A stretch of DNA of 64,000 nucleotides from CBCOTE01 sp965112965 (GTDB lineage: Bacteria; Desulfobacterota; Desulfovibrionia; Desulfovibrionales; Desulfovibrionaceae): contig CBCOTE010000023.1 in the NCBI GenBank assembly GCA_965112965.1, forward strand, positions 62,001 through 126,000, given 5' to 3'. The position numbers and the translations under genes are program-made. Positions 1-11,789 of the stretch are shown here, one piece after another. The notes below the pieces were generated by a model. It searched no databases. It saw only the letters and a program-made list of their open reading frames with translations, and was not told the origin of the DNA. Position 1 is the first letter of the stretch; each line of letters opens with the position of its first letter.

Positions 1-1160
1 ATTTTGTCCTGCCAAGATTTTATAGCCAGCCGTTGGACTATGACGTAGGCCTCCTGACGAGGAACTCCGGCTTTCACTAGGGCGATGAGTACTCGTTGGG
101 AGTAGAAGAGATCGTATGAGGTATGCAGATTACGTTCCATATTATTGGGATAGATAATGAGATGGGAGAGGACTTCGGTCAAGCGGTGGAGCATGTAGTC
201 GAGCAGAGTAGTTGAATCAGGAAAAATGACGCGTTCTACTGAGGAGTGGCTTATGTCGCGCTCATGCCAAAGGGCCACGTTTTCCATGGCGGCCAGGGCA
301 TTGCCTCGTAGCAGGCGGGAAAGACCAGTAAGATTCTCGGCGGCGACCGGATTTTTTTTGTGAGGCATAGCCGAGGAACCTTTTTGACCTTTGGCAAATT
401 TTTCTTCGGCTTCTAGGACTTCAGTGCGTTGGAGGTGGCGTAATTCGACACATAGGCGTTCGATGCTGCAGCCGGCCACGGCGATGGCAGTTATAAAACG
501 GGCGTAGCGGTCGCGTTGGATGATTTGGGTGGAGATGGGGTCCACACTTAAGCCCAGGCGGTCCAAAGTGATGACCTCTAGGCGTGGGTCAAGGAAAGCG
601 TAGGTGCCAACTGCACCGGAGAGCTTGCCTACGCTGACGTGCCGACATGCCTCGGCTACGTGCTTCTGGGCGCGAGTGAGTTCAGCGTAGTGGCCGGCCA
701 TTTTGAGTCCGAAGCTAGTTGGTTCGGCGTGAATGCCGTGGGTGCGGCCCATGGTCATGCAACCTTTATGGCCCATGGCGAGGCTTTTGATAATAGCCAG
801 AGTGGCCTCGAAGGCCTGGTCCAGAAGGGTGCCGGCGCGGGCTAAGAGCAGGCCGTTGGCAGTGTCTACGATATCCGATGATGTGCAGCCGAGGTGAACG
901 AAGCGGGCAGCAGGACCGACCTTTTCCTCTATGGCGGCGAGGAAGGCGATGACGTCATGGCCAGTTTCCTTCTCGATATCCAGGATACGCGCTACGTCGA
1001 AATCGGCCTTGGCGCGGATTTCAGCTAAGGCATCCATGGGTATAGCGCCCAGTTCATGCCAGGCTTCACAAATAGCCAGCTCGACCTCGAGCCAAACACG
1101 GAATTTATTCTCTAAGGACCAGAGTCGACGCATTGGGGGGCGGCTATAGCGTTCGATCAT
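1..1160 (-). CDS. purB: Adenylosuccinate lyase, C-terminus cut by window edge
   Basis: Adenylosuccinate lyase releases fumarate from SAICAR in IMP synthesis and from adenylosuccinate in AMP synthesis; it is a cytosolic homotetramer. The minus strand reads open from the ATG at 1160 to base 1, about 386 codons. Visible family features are the N-terminal MIERYSRPPMR, a TSSDI-type segment (GCTSSDIVDT), the MGRTHG loop, and the fumarase/aspartase signature GSSAMPHKKNP with its catalytic serine loop. The residues near the edge (AYVIVQRLAIKSW) match the C-terminal domain, so only some 40-50 residues should be missing. It lies 61 bp downstream of the FmdB-type gene on the same strand and probably shares its transcript. 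No internal stop or frameshift was seen. Confidence 0.96.
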   Translation of the reverse strand, partial: MIERYSRPPMRRLWSLENKFRVWLEVELAICEAWHELGAIPMDALAEIRAKADFDVARILDIEKETGHDVIAFLAAIEEKVGPAARFVHLGCTSSDIVDTANGLLLARAGTLLDQAFEATLAIIKSLAMGHKGCMTMGRTHGIHAEPTSFGLKMAGHYAELTRAQKHVAEACRHVSVGKLSGAVGTYAFLDPRLEVITLDRLGLSVDPISTQIIQRDRYARFITAIAVAGCSIERLCVELRHLQRTEVLEAEEKFAKGQKGSSAMPHKKNPVAAENLTGLSRLLRGNALAAMENVALWHERDISHSSVERVIFPDSTTLLDYMLHRLTEVLSHLIIYPNNMERNLHTSYDLFYSQRVLIALVKAGVPRQEAYVIVQRLAIKSWQDK

Positions 1161-1221
1161 GAGTAAAAATAACATACCGCGAGTTGGTGGCGAGGTTAGC
1201 AGTCCGTCGCAGACAACTTAA

Positions 1222-1545
1222 TCAGGCGGCGATGTCGGCTTTATCGGTACAACTGCTGATACAAGTAGTCGGAGTAATATCTTTGACAGTGCTGGTAGTA
1301 GCCGGGGTGTCTTTTGATTTATCGTCCTTACTTACATCTTTATTGCCGTCGTTAGAACCTTGGTGGTTGCTGCCGTAGTCGGTGACGTACCAACCCGAAC
1401 CTTTGAGGACGAAAGATGTGTTGGAGATGATACGTTTGGCTTTAGTACCACATATAGGACAATTAACGTCGCGTTCAGTAAAACTTTTTTGCCATTCTTC
1501 GATGAGTTGCTCACAATTTTTACACCGGTACTCATAGATAGGCAT
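1222..1545 (-). CDS. FmdB-family zinc-ribbon protein
   Basis: This is a 107-residue protein of the FmdB/CxxC zinc-ribbon family, small putative regulatory proteins whose true role is unsettled. It starts MPIYEYRC, has CxxC pairs CKNC and CPIC that would bind one zinc, and continues with the family's FVLKGSGWYVTDYG segment near residues 50-63. The tail is low in complexity (Asp, Lys, Ser, Thr). I chose the ATG at 1545 because GGAGG lies 6-7 bases upstream; an ATG 12 bases further upstream overlaps that ribosome site and is unlikely. It is the first gene before purB on the same strand, and a promoter candidate lies about 190 bases upstream. Membership is clear; function is not. Confidence 0.88.
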   Translation of the reverse strand: MPIYEYRCKNCEQLIEEWQKSFTERDVNCPICGTKAKRIISNTSFVLKGSGWYVTDYGSNHQGSNDGNKDVSKDDKSKDTPATTSTVKDITPTTCISSCTDKADIAA

Positions 1546-1737
1546 GATTTCCTCCATAGTACGGATATCTCTTCAAATTTGAGACACAACACAATCACAG
1601 GGTAGCCTTACAACACAAAACTATCGCGATAGATAAAAATCGAATAGTTTGGATTAATATTCCGTTTATCCGCTGGCCATAGTTGAGACTTCGACTATCC
1701 TGCCAGATGCTGGTGACATGTTATCGAAGCGTACCTA

Positions 1738-1765
1738 ATAGTAACAACGATCTACAGGTTGTCAA
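1738..1765 (-). promoter_or_regulatory. Candidate sigma70 promoter for fmdB-type gene and purB
   Basis: On the minus strand a perfect -35 TTGACA (1765-1760) is followed after 16 nt by TACTAT (1743-1738, 4 of 6 matches to TATAAT). It would give a leader of about 185 nt before the gene at 1545. The -35 is strong, the -10 only fair. Confidence 0.45.
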
Positions 1766-1828
1766 TGGCTGTGTGGCGACGGTTCGTGTCGGGGGAGGAG
1801 TTAGCCGGGCCGCCGTGGAAAGCGCGAG

Positions 1829-1942
1829 CTAGGCTTTAGCCGTGGTCTTAATTTCCTTGGCGCGGGCCTTGAGGCGTTGGGCACGCCGATGTCGTTTACG
1901 GTCGAGTTCTTTTTTGCGTTCGTGTTTTTTGTGACGGGCCAT
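1829..1942 (-). CDS. Small basic conserved-looking protein, 37 aa
   Basis: A 37-codon frame beginning MARHKKHERKKELDRKRHR and ending in TAG; more than half of its residues are Lys, Arg or His. AAGGAG lies 7 bases before the ATG, and a promoter with 5 of 6 matches in both boxes sits 36-64 bases upstream, so it is very likely expressed despite its length. It resembles the small Arg/Lys-rich proteins annotated without function in Desulfovibrio-type genomes (similar in style to DUF6800), but I cannot confirm the family. Such a charged peptide could bind RNA or the ribosome; that is a guess from composition. It keeps a clean frame beside 6 kb of decayed DNA, which argues that it is under selection. 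Confidence 0.7.
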   Translation of the reverse strand: MARHKKHERKKELDRKRHRRAQRLKARAKEIKTTAKA

Positions 1943-1977
1943 AGAATGCTCCTTGTATAAAAAAAAGATTAACCTTA

Positions 1978-2006
1978 ACTATATTTCGATTATTTTTGTT
2001 TGTCGA
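1978..2006 (-). promoter_or_regulatory. Sigma70 promoter for the 37-aa gene
   Basis: Minus strand TCGACA (2006-2001) and TATAGT (1983-1978) are separated by exactly 17 nt; each box matches consensus at 5 of 6 positions. The predicted start of transcription is about 30 nt before the ATG at 1942. Confidence 0.6.
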
Positions 2007-5000
2007 GTCCCTGAATGTGATATTTTACAAGGTGCCGAGTCGTTCTGTGATCTTGCCTTCGAGAATGTCTCCGGACCTGGTGCCGTTGATTGCTTTGACT
2101 ACGATGGGTAGGACAATAGGCATTCAGACCAAGATTGGATGCGGCACTGATAGCGTTGATTTTTTGTTAGATGGGCGTAGAAGCGTTAGCGGGCGAAAAA
2201 ACCAATATTTTTTGGTTGGCATATTCCAGGTAACCCATATCACTAACAGACAGAACCATGACTATTCCTATAAAAGCGTGTCTTAGTCTTGGCTTCCTAT
2301 TATTTTTTTTATCCTGGCTATGGTCAGCGGTTTCCCTCAAGATTTTCTTATCATAAAATTTGATCCTTTATCTCATTACGAAAGATTTTCTATTCCTCGA
2401 TTAAATGGATGACGTCCCTTAGGGAGGGCATTTAGCTACTGTTGGGTTGAGCATCATTTATAATTAATCTTAAACAACAAATAGAGCAGGCTGACTACAT
2501 CGAAAATATTCAAATTATTTAACTCAACATACTGAATATGCTACCTATTATCGAGAAAAGGTCGTAAACGACTTTAGATTTATCCGTTAAAGATAAAAAA
2601 CAAGGCCCGCGAAAATTGTTTGCCCTGTTTAGAATTTATATTGATTACATTAACAGTATTTTAAGGTGCCATTGGGCCGGTTACGGCTATAGCCTAAGTT
2701 AAAAACACTGCTAACGAGACTATGAGCATAAGCAGGATGGCTTTCATAAATTTAAAGAAAATTTTGAAATGCCCTAGTGTCCACAAAGATACTACTCAGC
2801 ATCCAGTTCTGACTATTCGCAGTTGATATTTTTCTTGATTTATATGTGGCCGTATTAGTATTTTTTATTCGTCATGTGGTTTTGGTTGATTTATCGCCTT
2901 CGTAGTTGTGACCATCTGTGACTGATCTTAAGGACCAAGTGTACCTTTTCGCCAAAAAAATGGCATATTATATTGGACCTAACGCATGATCGATGCCGTA
3001 AGTCTCTAAGATTTTAGAAGTCGATATTAATAATTTTTTTTAGGCTTTGGTCGAGATCAAACGAGTCTAATGCAATCACTTGAGAAATTGAACAGGCCTG
3101 TAGTTTAGCTAAAAAATAGTCGAGTAAAAAATATGTTCTAGGCGGCGATCTGTATTATCGACATAGTGAGTGTAGTTGGTAGCTCCTTGGATAAGTTGGC
3201 TAACCAGATGGAATGCCCCGGCTTGTGGTGTTGAGGAGTAGTCGCGCCGGATGGCTGAGAGGTTATCTCGATATAGAAGATACGCAATGGCGCTAGAGGT
3301 GGTCTTCGCCGGCTGTGTTTGGACCGCGGACTAGGCCTTTTACAGGGGCTAGGGTGGAGTTTTGGTGATTGATTTTATCGTGTAGTGATTAAATAAGTAT
3401 AGTGTAAGATCGTGATTTTTAAGAAAGAGATGGCTGTTCTGGGCTGTCTCGTTTAAGGTATTGGATAGTTTAAAGGTAGCATCCAGTGACATCATTGATT
3501 ATAATATACTGGCCCTGAACGAGATATCGAGGTCGCCATTGCTGGTGAGGCGGTCGAGGTTTCATTATGTTGGCCGAGACAAAATGTGTAAGCTGGCTTG
3601 AAAAAAGCCATGACTGTTATTAAATGAAGAGAGTGAGGTTATTTGCGGTATTTAGCGAGGTGCCTAGCAAAAACATGAAGAATGGGACGTTGTCGTGGTT
3701 ATCATCATCAAGGTACTAGAGGAACACTAATTACAGTAACGTTATTTTGGATAAAAGTTGATCTACATAGATTAAGCTGCAGATTGGGTACGATCTACTG
3801 TCGCGGCCGCAGCAGGATAGGGCGCAGATAGCAAGAAGACCGAAAATTACGGGCATCAGCCACGCGACAGATTCTAGTATACATTTGAGTTGGCTAAGCA
3901 AAATCAGGCCTATTAATGCTTTGTGGAAAAGAACGCAAAGCGAAGATAACAGTGGCGTATATGCGAAGATAGTAGCAAAATATCGTTAGAGAGCGGGTAA
4001 AAAATATTTATCAATACCATTTTTTTCTAACACCCCTCAACTAATGATTATTATTTTTTCACATCGGTAATGCGATGGTAACATGAGGACTGCAAGAGGT
4101 AGTATTTCACGTCATTGCTTTGATCTTGTTCTATACTCTTTCTAGGCAGTGGGGATCCAGAAGGATCACCTGGTACTGACAGCATATCGATATCATGTTC
4201 TTATATTACTATTGGTGGCTTCACGGACAGCTTAATGGTCTATAGTTAACGCTTGTCCTTTACGGCTAAGGTATTTGAGGCCTAGATCAGGCTTTAGCGT
4301 GATAATGTTGAGGATGGCTAGGTGAGTCGCAACCATGTCTTATTCAAGCGGATGACGGCTGCGAGTATTAAGGATGTCTTTGAGCAGAAATATTTAGATC
4401 TATACGCCTAGTCGGGCATTATTACGACATTATGTAGTGTTATGACTGGAGAGTCCAGGCTACTTCATTCCGTTTCTGGACAATATTAATATAGATCAAC
4501 CAGAATATGTTAATGGCTATTAGTTGGATTGCTTTTATCGGAGCGGGAGGCGTGTACCAGAAAAAAATATTTGGACTGCATATGTCTGATGTTCCTGTTC
4601 GTGGCCGTCGTCATAATCAAGATTTTGAGTCATTGCCGGCTGTGATTGTCGGCCGGCCGGCCGGCTGTGCTAAACATCCGCATAGATCCGATGTCTGGTA
4701 CCTTATTCTGATGGGTGGCATGCAATAATTCCGGCTATATGTTCTGGTTTGGCCAATTTAGCCTGATTACCTAAGTTATGTTCGAGGGGAGCAAAGGCCC
4801 TGCATTTAGTCCAGTTTGTCGGTATCGGTAGCGTAATAGCTTATAACTGCTTGTCGGGTTGATGACGAGGATACGACCCATAATGGGCCTTTTGTTTACG
4901 TTAAACGCATCGTGCCAGAGCTAACTCTTACTAGCCTTAATTCTGTGCGTAGAGTTGTGCTCGTATAAAATGGCAAAAAAAATAGAATGGCTACTTGGCA

Positions 5001-8000
5001 ACAAAGTGTAATGACCTTTAGGTTTTCGCTTTCTGGTGATAATCCGGCGTGTTAGTTTTTTTTTGGTCGATGGCTAGATATGAGGACGGACTTTTTATTC
5101 TTCGTTTTACGTATGCTCGCCTTTGTCTCTGTCATTTATTAAGATAAAGAAATTACGCTAGTTTTTTTGGGCACAAAGTTTGTGGATGGTAAAGCCTAGA
5201 TGAGCGGGCAGAAGAAGAATGGCGTCGTAATGGTGAGTGCTATGGAGGGGTGGTAGTGCTTGGACTGAGCTGTCTTTAGAAGTGGTATTCAGTTTTTTTT
5301 GCTCTTAGTTTTTTATTTATATCTAATTCTATTCCGCCATCGGACAACTAGCCAACAGTATCACGTTATGCCTTAGCGTAGCGGTGAACGGATTTAGCGT
5401 TATTTTTAGGAGATTTTTTTTTGAATCAGGGAGGCAGCTATTCCTGTAGTGTCGGGCATGGTTACATAAGTAGAATAAACCTTGGGCCAATACTACAACC
5501 ATAGATGTTGAGTTCGACATGCTATCCCGCGATACGATCAAAAATGCTATGTGTTCATTTTTGTTCATCTTTAACAAGCCCAAATGGGTGGCGAGCCTGG
5601 CCGACTTGGTCGGTCATGGGTTGAGTTGCACTGAGGCTAATATCAGTTCTTTTGTCTTGCTTATCCAGGACTAAAATTATGCATTGGTCCTAAATAGTGG
5701 CCTCCGGCAGGCCGAGGTCATTTTTTTTGGAAGATGGTGTTGCTATTCTTCCGTTTTTATAGATTTAGTTCCTTTGGAACGTTACTAAATATATTGTTAG
5801 CATTAATGAAGACTCGGACTCCTCGCAGTTCCAGAAGTAGTCATGGAACTTGACTGGCGTAATCTTGGTATCTTGTTTAGCTATACGCCTTATTCTCCTA
5901 ATTTACTGCCCAGTGTTGTTAGTGCCGCGCTCGATTTCAGTGGCCTGATGCCTTTGGTTCTTTCTTCCTCGGACGATACATCCCATCGGGTTTTTTTCCA
6001 TCAAGATGGCCCATCAATGCCGGTTTGTAGGCTTTATACTATTTTATGAAATTTAGGTTGGTATGATTGGTTTTTTTTGACTTGTATTGTTTTTCGGTTA
6101 TAGAGTGAGTCTATCTGGGTGTTTATTTTTTTTCTGCTTGGTCTTATTCAACTCTAACTTTGTTTTGTCTTTCTTTTGTTTTGGGTGTGGCCGTCCGGGC
6201 TGGGGGCAATTGTTCATTGAGTGTAATAGCGGTATATTCCAACATGTTGACTAAATTGATGCTAGTTTTTATCTGTCTTTCTTCTTATACCTAATGGTCT
6301 CACGTTTGTAGTTAATATCACGTTCGTTTAGATTGGTGTAGGACTTTGGTTCATCTAACAGGCAGATGGTGTATATGAAATTTCTGGAGGCAGGGGCAGA
6401 TCTTTTACATCTCGGCCCGAAGAGTTCCTCATGCGTTTGAGTAGAGCTCTGGTGAACCTGATAGAGGCTAACGGTATTTCTCGGAGGGGACACCGGATGT
6501 CGACTTCTTGTTAGAGATAAAAAAACGAGTATAAGCTGGTGATACTGGATTTTATAGGCATGGACCATAGCGAGGTAGTCTTATATGTAGGTCGGTAGTT
6601 TTTTTTGAAGCCATAGGAATGGGTGTAGATATTCATCGATTGGTCTATTTTTTGGCCTTAGGACTATTTATGGTGGTACTGAGCTCATCCTGGATGGCAA
6701 ATTTGGCTATTTAATTCTGGCCTAGAAGGTCGATTAAGGGCTTTTATTTAAATTTAACTAGACCTTATACTTAATTGAGGAGCACAAGATCTTAATGTAT
6801 TCTCAAGCAGCCGCCCAAAGTGGCCTTGATCGTGTCCGTGATGGGGGGCGCATTGTTTGTCGTGCTTGGTATTATCTGGCTTTGGTCTACGGCTCTCTAG
6901 TGAGTTCACCGTATCTAAGAGCTAGTGTACGACTAGGGTACCGCAGTGCATAACCAACGGTGATCTCGACGTGCGCTTGGTCAGTGCCTCCCGGGAAAGG
7001 CATGCTTGATATATTGCGTATTGTTTTCAATCGTATGGGACTTGTATAATAGCTATTGCTGGATTACTCGGATAAAATTCTATTTCAGTAGGCAGTATCT
7101 GGAGCTGGAGTAGTATGATCTATACACCTATAGAATATGCTGGACAACATTGTTTTCAGTCTCATTTCCTTGAATGAGTAGGGCCTCATCGGTATGATGA
7201 ATAAGATGTCATTTTTTGATATTAACTTCAGTCGACTAGAGAGTGTAATTCTACCAGTTTTTTTTAGGTCCGAGCTGGTCTAGTTAATTTAAGGGTTATG
7301 GTTGCCGAGCTGGTGATAAGTTTCTGGTGACAGTGTCAGATGAATTTAAGTCTGGGGGCGTAAACCTGAAGCTTGTTGGTCAAGGCTGTGATGTTTCTCT
7401 TGGCTGTTGATACACCAGAAGCCTGATGGTTGCGTTCGAGTATGTCTCTTAGTTGGAAGAGATATGCAGTATTTGGTCGTCTGGCATGAGGTAGCCCGGT
7501 GCATGTCTACGAGATCGAGAACACGCTTACATACATTAAGTTTATGGCTAATCAGCTAAAATATAAGTTCATAGGCTCAGTGGGTGATCTGGTTTTCCTG
7601 GACGTATTGAATCAAATATGCGCTAATAAAAATAGATTCATAAGACGGTTCAAAGTGTTCTTAGTCTTCGCTAAGTTACCCGAACTATTTTATGGCCGAA
7701 TTATTACGCTTTGCTCCTCTGGGGTGCGATGCCCCCACTTCCGGTGCGGTTATCACCACATTCACTGACCATAGCGTTCATTTTGGATATGCTATCGATA
7801 CAGATGGACCGTGAGGTTCTGCATCAGGCTTGAATCAACATACTTACAAGTATGGCTGAGTTGCAAGGCTAGAATAGTACTCTAATGCAGGCTATAATCT
7901 GGGATATAGTTGGGCTGAGGGGTGCGTTTAGTCTTCCGCAATAACGGGCTGGACTTAACGGACGAAGAACAGTTGTGTATTTTTAAGATTTATTTTTTCG

Positions 8001-8221
8001 TATGAAAAAAAGGATACGGGACTTACGTTAATCATAGTCAAGGCTCTCATGTCAACTATTTAGGCTACATACGCATTCACGCTGACGTCGGGCTATAGCA
8101 AGGTGATTATAATGGAGCTACCCGCTGGATAATCCGGGTGGGGTACCTTTCTTGTAGTTCATGGGCCTTTCCTCTAGTACAGATTTGGGATATAGAGGTA
8201 ACGCTATTGGCATACATGGTC
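2007..8221. other. 6.2-kb gene-poor spacer
   Basis: No gene can be supported here. The + strand is G/T-rich, has frequent runs of seven or eight T, and all frames longer than 60 codons lack a ribosome site, family resemblance or sustained codon bias. A minus-strand frame around 3118-3330 has a coding look but cannot be identified. A short GGCC-repeat palindrome lies at 4650-4665. I read the stretch as eroded DNA from lost genes. Confidence 0.7.
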
Positions 8222-8227
8222 TATAAT
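8222..8227 (+). promoter_or_regulatory. Possible -10 box of plsY
   Basis: A perfect TATAAT lies 52 bases before the plsY start. No good -35 is found at 16-18 nt, so this is a weak call. The box sits inside a perfect 13-base palindrome (GTCTATAATAGAC). Confidence 0.35.
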
Positions 8228-8278
8228 AGACGTATCATTCCGGGTAGAAGTCTATATAAAAGCGAAAAGGAGTAAGTT

Positions 8279-8854
8279 GTGGTTTGGGTGGTCTTGGTTG
8301 GGGCATATTTACTAGGGTCGATGCCCTTCGGGTTGGTGCTGGCTAAAATTTTTTGTAAAGTGGACCCGAGGCAAGCGGGTAGCGGAAACATTGGAGCTAC
8401 CAATGTGGCCCGGCTATGCGGCATTCCCTGGGGTGTAGCTACCTTAGTTTTGGATATGCTTAAGGGTATGCTTTCGGTTCTGGTGGCGCAGCAGGTATCG
8501 GGCTCAGTGACAGTGTGGAGTCTGGCGGCTTTCTTGGCCGTGCTAGGGCATACCTATCCGTTATTTTTGCGTTTCAAGGGCGGCAAGGCCGTATCTGCTA
8601 CCATTGGTGCCTACTTGCTCTTGGCTTTCATGCCTCTGTTGATTGTAACTGTCATGTGTGTGTTGGTCATTGTAGTTAGCGGTTTCGTGTCCTTAGGATC
8701 ATTGATTCTAGTGACGGCATTGCCGGTGCTCTTGTGGTGCTTCGGACAGACGACGAAGGTGCCGCTAGCTTTGGCTATCGCGGTGTTAGTCTATTGGAGA
8801 CATCGTGAGAATATTGGTCGGCTATTGCGAGGAGAGGAGAAATCTTGGCACTAG
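8279..8854 (+). CDS. plsY: Acyl-phosphate:glycerol-3-phosphate acyltransferase
   Basis: PlsY transfers the acyl group from acyl-phosphate to glycerol-3-phosphate, the first step of phospholipid synthesis, in the inner membrane. The 191-residue product has the usual family length and multiple hydrophobic segments. The three family motifs are present: GSGNIGATNVAR near residue 39, FKGGKAV near residue 97, and the third with SLGSL near residues 137-141. I chose GTG at 8279 because AAAAGGAG ends 6 bases upstream and the protein then begins directly in the first membrane segment. The gene stands alone between two multi-kilobase spacers, with an intact frame, which suggests that it is essential here. 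No terminator hairpin is obvious after the stop. Confidence 0.96.
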   Translation: MVWVVLVGAYLLGSMPFGLVLAKIFCKVDPRQAGSGNIGATNVARLCGIPWGVATLVLDMLKGMLSVLVAQQVSGSVTVWSLAAFLAVLGHTYPLFLRFKGGKAVSATIGAYLLLAFMPLLIVTVMCVLVIVVSGFVSLGSLILVTALPVLLWCFGQTTKVPLALAIAVLVYWRHRENIGRLLRGEEKSWH

Positions 8855-11789
8855 GCCAATCCCTGATTCCCATTTCTCCACGCTGTACTAATCTATGTTT
8901 CGGCTCTCATTTGGATGACGGGTGAAGTGTTCGCATTGATTGTAAAGGCCTAACAAAGCGGGTCGACTTCGGCGGCTGCTATGAATTTTATATTACAGTT
9001 GTAAAGTCTCTAGGTTGAATTAATGACGGCTAGATCGATGAGCAGGTGATCTTATAGTCTGTTTTGCATAATCCCAAGGCCTCATCTAAGAATTCGCGTG
9101 GTTGGGATAGACCAGGCGGTCTAATTCTGTCACGACGACTTTTGCCATGTTGTGCACTTCATATGATACAGACGGAGCTCGTCGTTAGTTGAGTTATCTA
9201 CCTAAGTGGGATATTTTTTCTCGGCTTTTTAATTATTACTAGCTGTTGTTTCAAACTCTGTCTGTTTTGTAAGGCCTACGCTATATTATCATATTATTTA
9301 AGGCATATTCTAGAGAGTAATTTAAGTATCATGTGAAGTTTGTATTCTTTAAGGGCATCACGTTGGTCGTTTTCAAGATTGCGGGCACATTCAGCCGGAG
9401 ATGGTCGATAGGTGGCGTAGAGTTTTTGGGTCAAGCGCTGATGTTCGTGTGTATGGTGCCGCTGGCCACTATGAGCGTGAAGATCGGGCCTAAAGTCTAG
9501 TTTTGTTTATATTGACTATATCGTTTTCCAGATTCTTTAATGTTTGGCAGCCGTATATTACGGTTGATGTGTGCAGGTGTAGTAGGTATATCAGGCGTCA
9601 AGGATGCTATTGCCTATTTTATATAGTTTTAGGTCCTTTACGACAGTCTTAGCCGCTCAATATGGCTCGCTTACGATCGATGGAAGGCTTGAGTCTTCCC
9701 CCCCCCTTTTTTTTACTATAACTTATCGGCTGTTTTTTATTTTTTTATATTGATATGCTATATTTAGCTATTATGTCATCTTTGACAACCTATTTTTTTG
9801 TTGAGCCGATGGTGTCGGTCTGTCGTATAAGGCTCGAGGAGCATCTGTTGCCATCATGTTGTCGAGAGCGGCTTATAGTTCATCTATTAGACGTGCGCTT
9901 TTGTTTTTGAAGGTGAATCTATTTCGTAGTTGCTCCCACCCCTCCAGGTGTCCTTGGTTTGGGGAGGGGAGTTACTGGGCTATGCGGTGATCGGAGCTTC
10001 TAGAGTTTACTGCTAGTCTAAGCCGGTGTTCTGGCGGGTGACTTTTGCGGATACTGTGTCGGCTAGGGCCTAGTGCTGTCACAGGAGGGCAAAAAAAACT
10101 TCATGCATTCTCGGCTCATTAGTAAGTATGGATAGAGAATAGGCTAAGTTATAGGCTGTCAAGTAGCAGCAGTTTTTTGCTATAGTTAGCTTTCTATGCC
10201 CATGGCGGCCGTGGCTATAGTGCTTCCATATGGCTTCGGCTTGAGGTAGGAGGCAGCTTGTGGCTAATTATATTAATGGGTATGGCGTCCGAGCGTTCTG
10301 CTAAACAGACCAGTCCGGTGCCGACTACACGGAACTTATAGCCCTTGATGTTTGCGATATCTGCAGTCGATTTTTTGTGAATTAATCCAGTTGCTGGCTA
10401 AGACATGGCGCAAGGTAGCTGCTAGCTCTAGAGCTTGCGGTTTTTTTCCGTAGAAAGGTCGTAGGCTTTCATATACAATCTGGCGATTATAGTGTCGATT
10501 GCTGTTAAGGGCAGACTGGCAAGACTAAGACTGGTTCCTGCTCAGCGACCTAGCCCAGAAGTTAACAGGTTCTTGAAAGGCGATAACTCACGTATTATGC
10601 GAGTAGTTTTTCTGGTGTCAGAATACTATAACATTACCTGACTTCCGTGGGCGGACAGCAAGATGATCTCGAGGCGAGAGATAAGACAGATGTCTGGTTT
10701 GGCTAGGATGAGCAGGAACAGAGGCAGGAACAAGATGGGGACGGTACACACTGGAATGAGTATGAAAAAATTCCGGTAGTTGGTTATGATGACGCAATTA
10801 CCATTATAGTCTCAGACAGACCAATACGCTAGAAAAAAGTCATGTATGCCACTGTTTTCGTGTCCGCTATAGGTATTTGAGCATTATAGGTCTTATGTCT
10901 CTTCTATAATCTATAGGAACTGCAGTCGGCCGTGGAAGAGCTGTACGTCTTAATCAGCCATACGGGTACTTATGTTAATATGTTGTCGTACATGGTGTGG
11001 TCGGACTTTAGTTATGATCTAATCAATCTGCACAGGGTGTTTTAGTGACCCGACCGAGAAGTATTTAGTGGCCTCCACTGCTGAAAGATGCTGGATCGAA
11101 GTGGTACTGTCGGCCAGATTCTTTGGACACTGTTCTGGCTGTAACACTTTTGGCTTGGCTGCAAAGTATCGCAGTATTCAGAAACTTCGTTGTCCTGGAA
11201 CGGCTGCACCGAGATCAGACCTTCATATTTATCGATCTGTCCTTGTTTATGGTCGGCGTCGACGGGTTCCTTTGTACGGAAGTGAATAGGGCTAGGACGG
11301 AAGCGCCGTCGGCTATCGACCTTCGGGTATTTTGATTAAAATATAAAACTAGAGTGTATTATTTGCCAATAATATATTGTTTAATATTGTGGAAGTAGAG
11401 TCGGTATAGAATGTGGCGTCATGCTGCTGTGCATGGTGTCGTGTCTGGCCGGATAATATTTGAACTTTGTGAATATCTGAGTAGTCAAGTCCGCTGACGG
11501 CATTATTATGCGGGATACTCCTGTGGGCAAGATCATGTACTGGTAGACAGGATGGCGACATAAGATGAGAGGAGAGTTTTTGTCTCTAGACAGAACTTAG
11601 AGTTTTTCATTAATTTGATCGATAAGGGCAAAAATATTGACTTCATAGATAGAATATATGTATTTTAGTGTCCGATTGGTGGGCAAAGTCACGATCAATA
11701 TTTGACGATATGTGAATTTTGTCGATATGTTGTCTCTATAGGTGTAAATTAGGTAGAATAAATAATGCCAGTAGATCTTGCCTGTTTTT
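8855..11789. other. 2.9-kb gene-poor spacer
   Basis: No supportable gene. The + strand is again G/T-rich. It holds a C9-T8 homopolymer around 9698-9716 and a terminator-like hairpin at 10419-10447. Overlapping short frames at 11068-11335 look slightly coding-like but show no known motif. Confidence 0.7.
10419..10447 (+). terminator. Orphan terminator-like hairpin
   Basis: CTGC-T-AGCT, loop CTAG, AGCT-T-GCGG followed by seven T: an 8-bp stem with one T-T mismatch and one G-T pair, ending in a T run. No + strand gene lies upstream for 1.5 kb. It may be left over from a lost gene or be chance. Confidence 0.3.

Noticed and set aside
4635..4670. GGCC repeat palindrome as a mobile-element end
   Set aside because: It is only about 16 bases long, with no partner copy or transposase nearby.
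6269..6568. 99-codon minus-strand frame
   Set aside because: The translation looks like random basic sequence and has no neighbour or signal to support it.
7499..7768. 89-codon plus-strand frame
   Set aside because: It starts without a ribosome site in a desert and shows no domain or consistent codon bias.
9690..9720. C9-T8 run as a phase-variable switch
   Set aside because: No gene or promoter lies on either side that it could switch.
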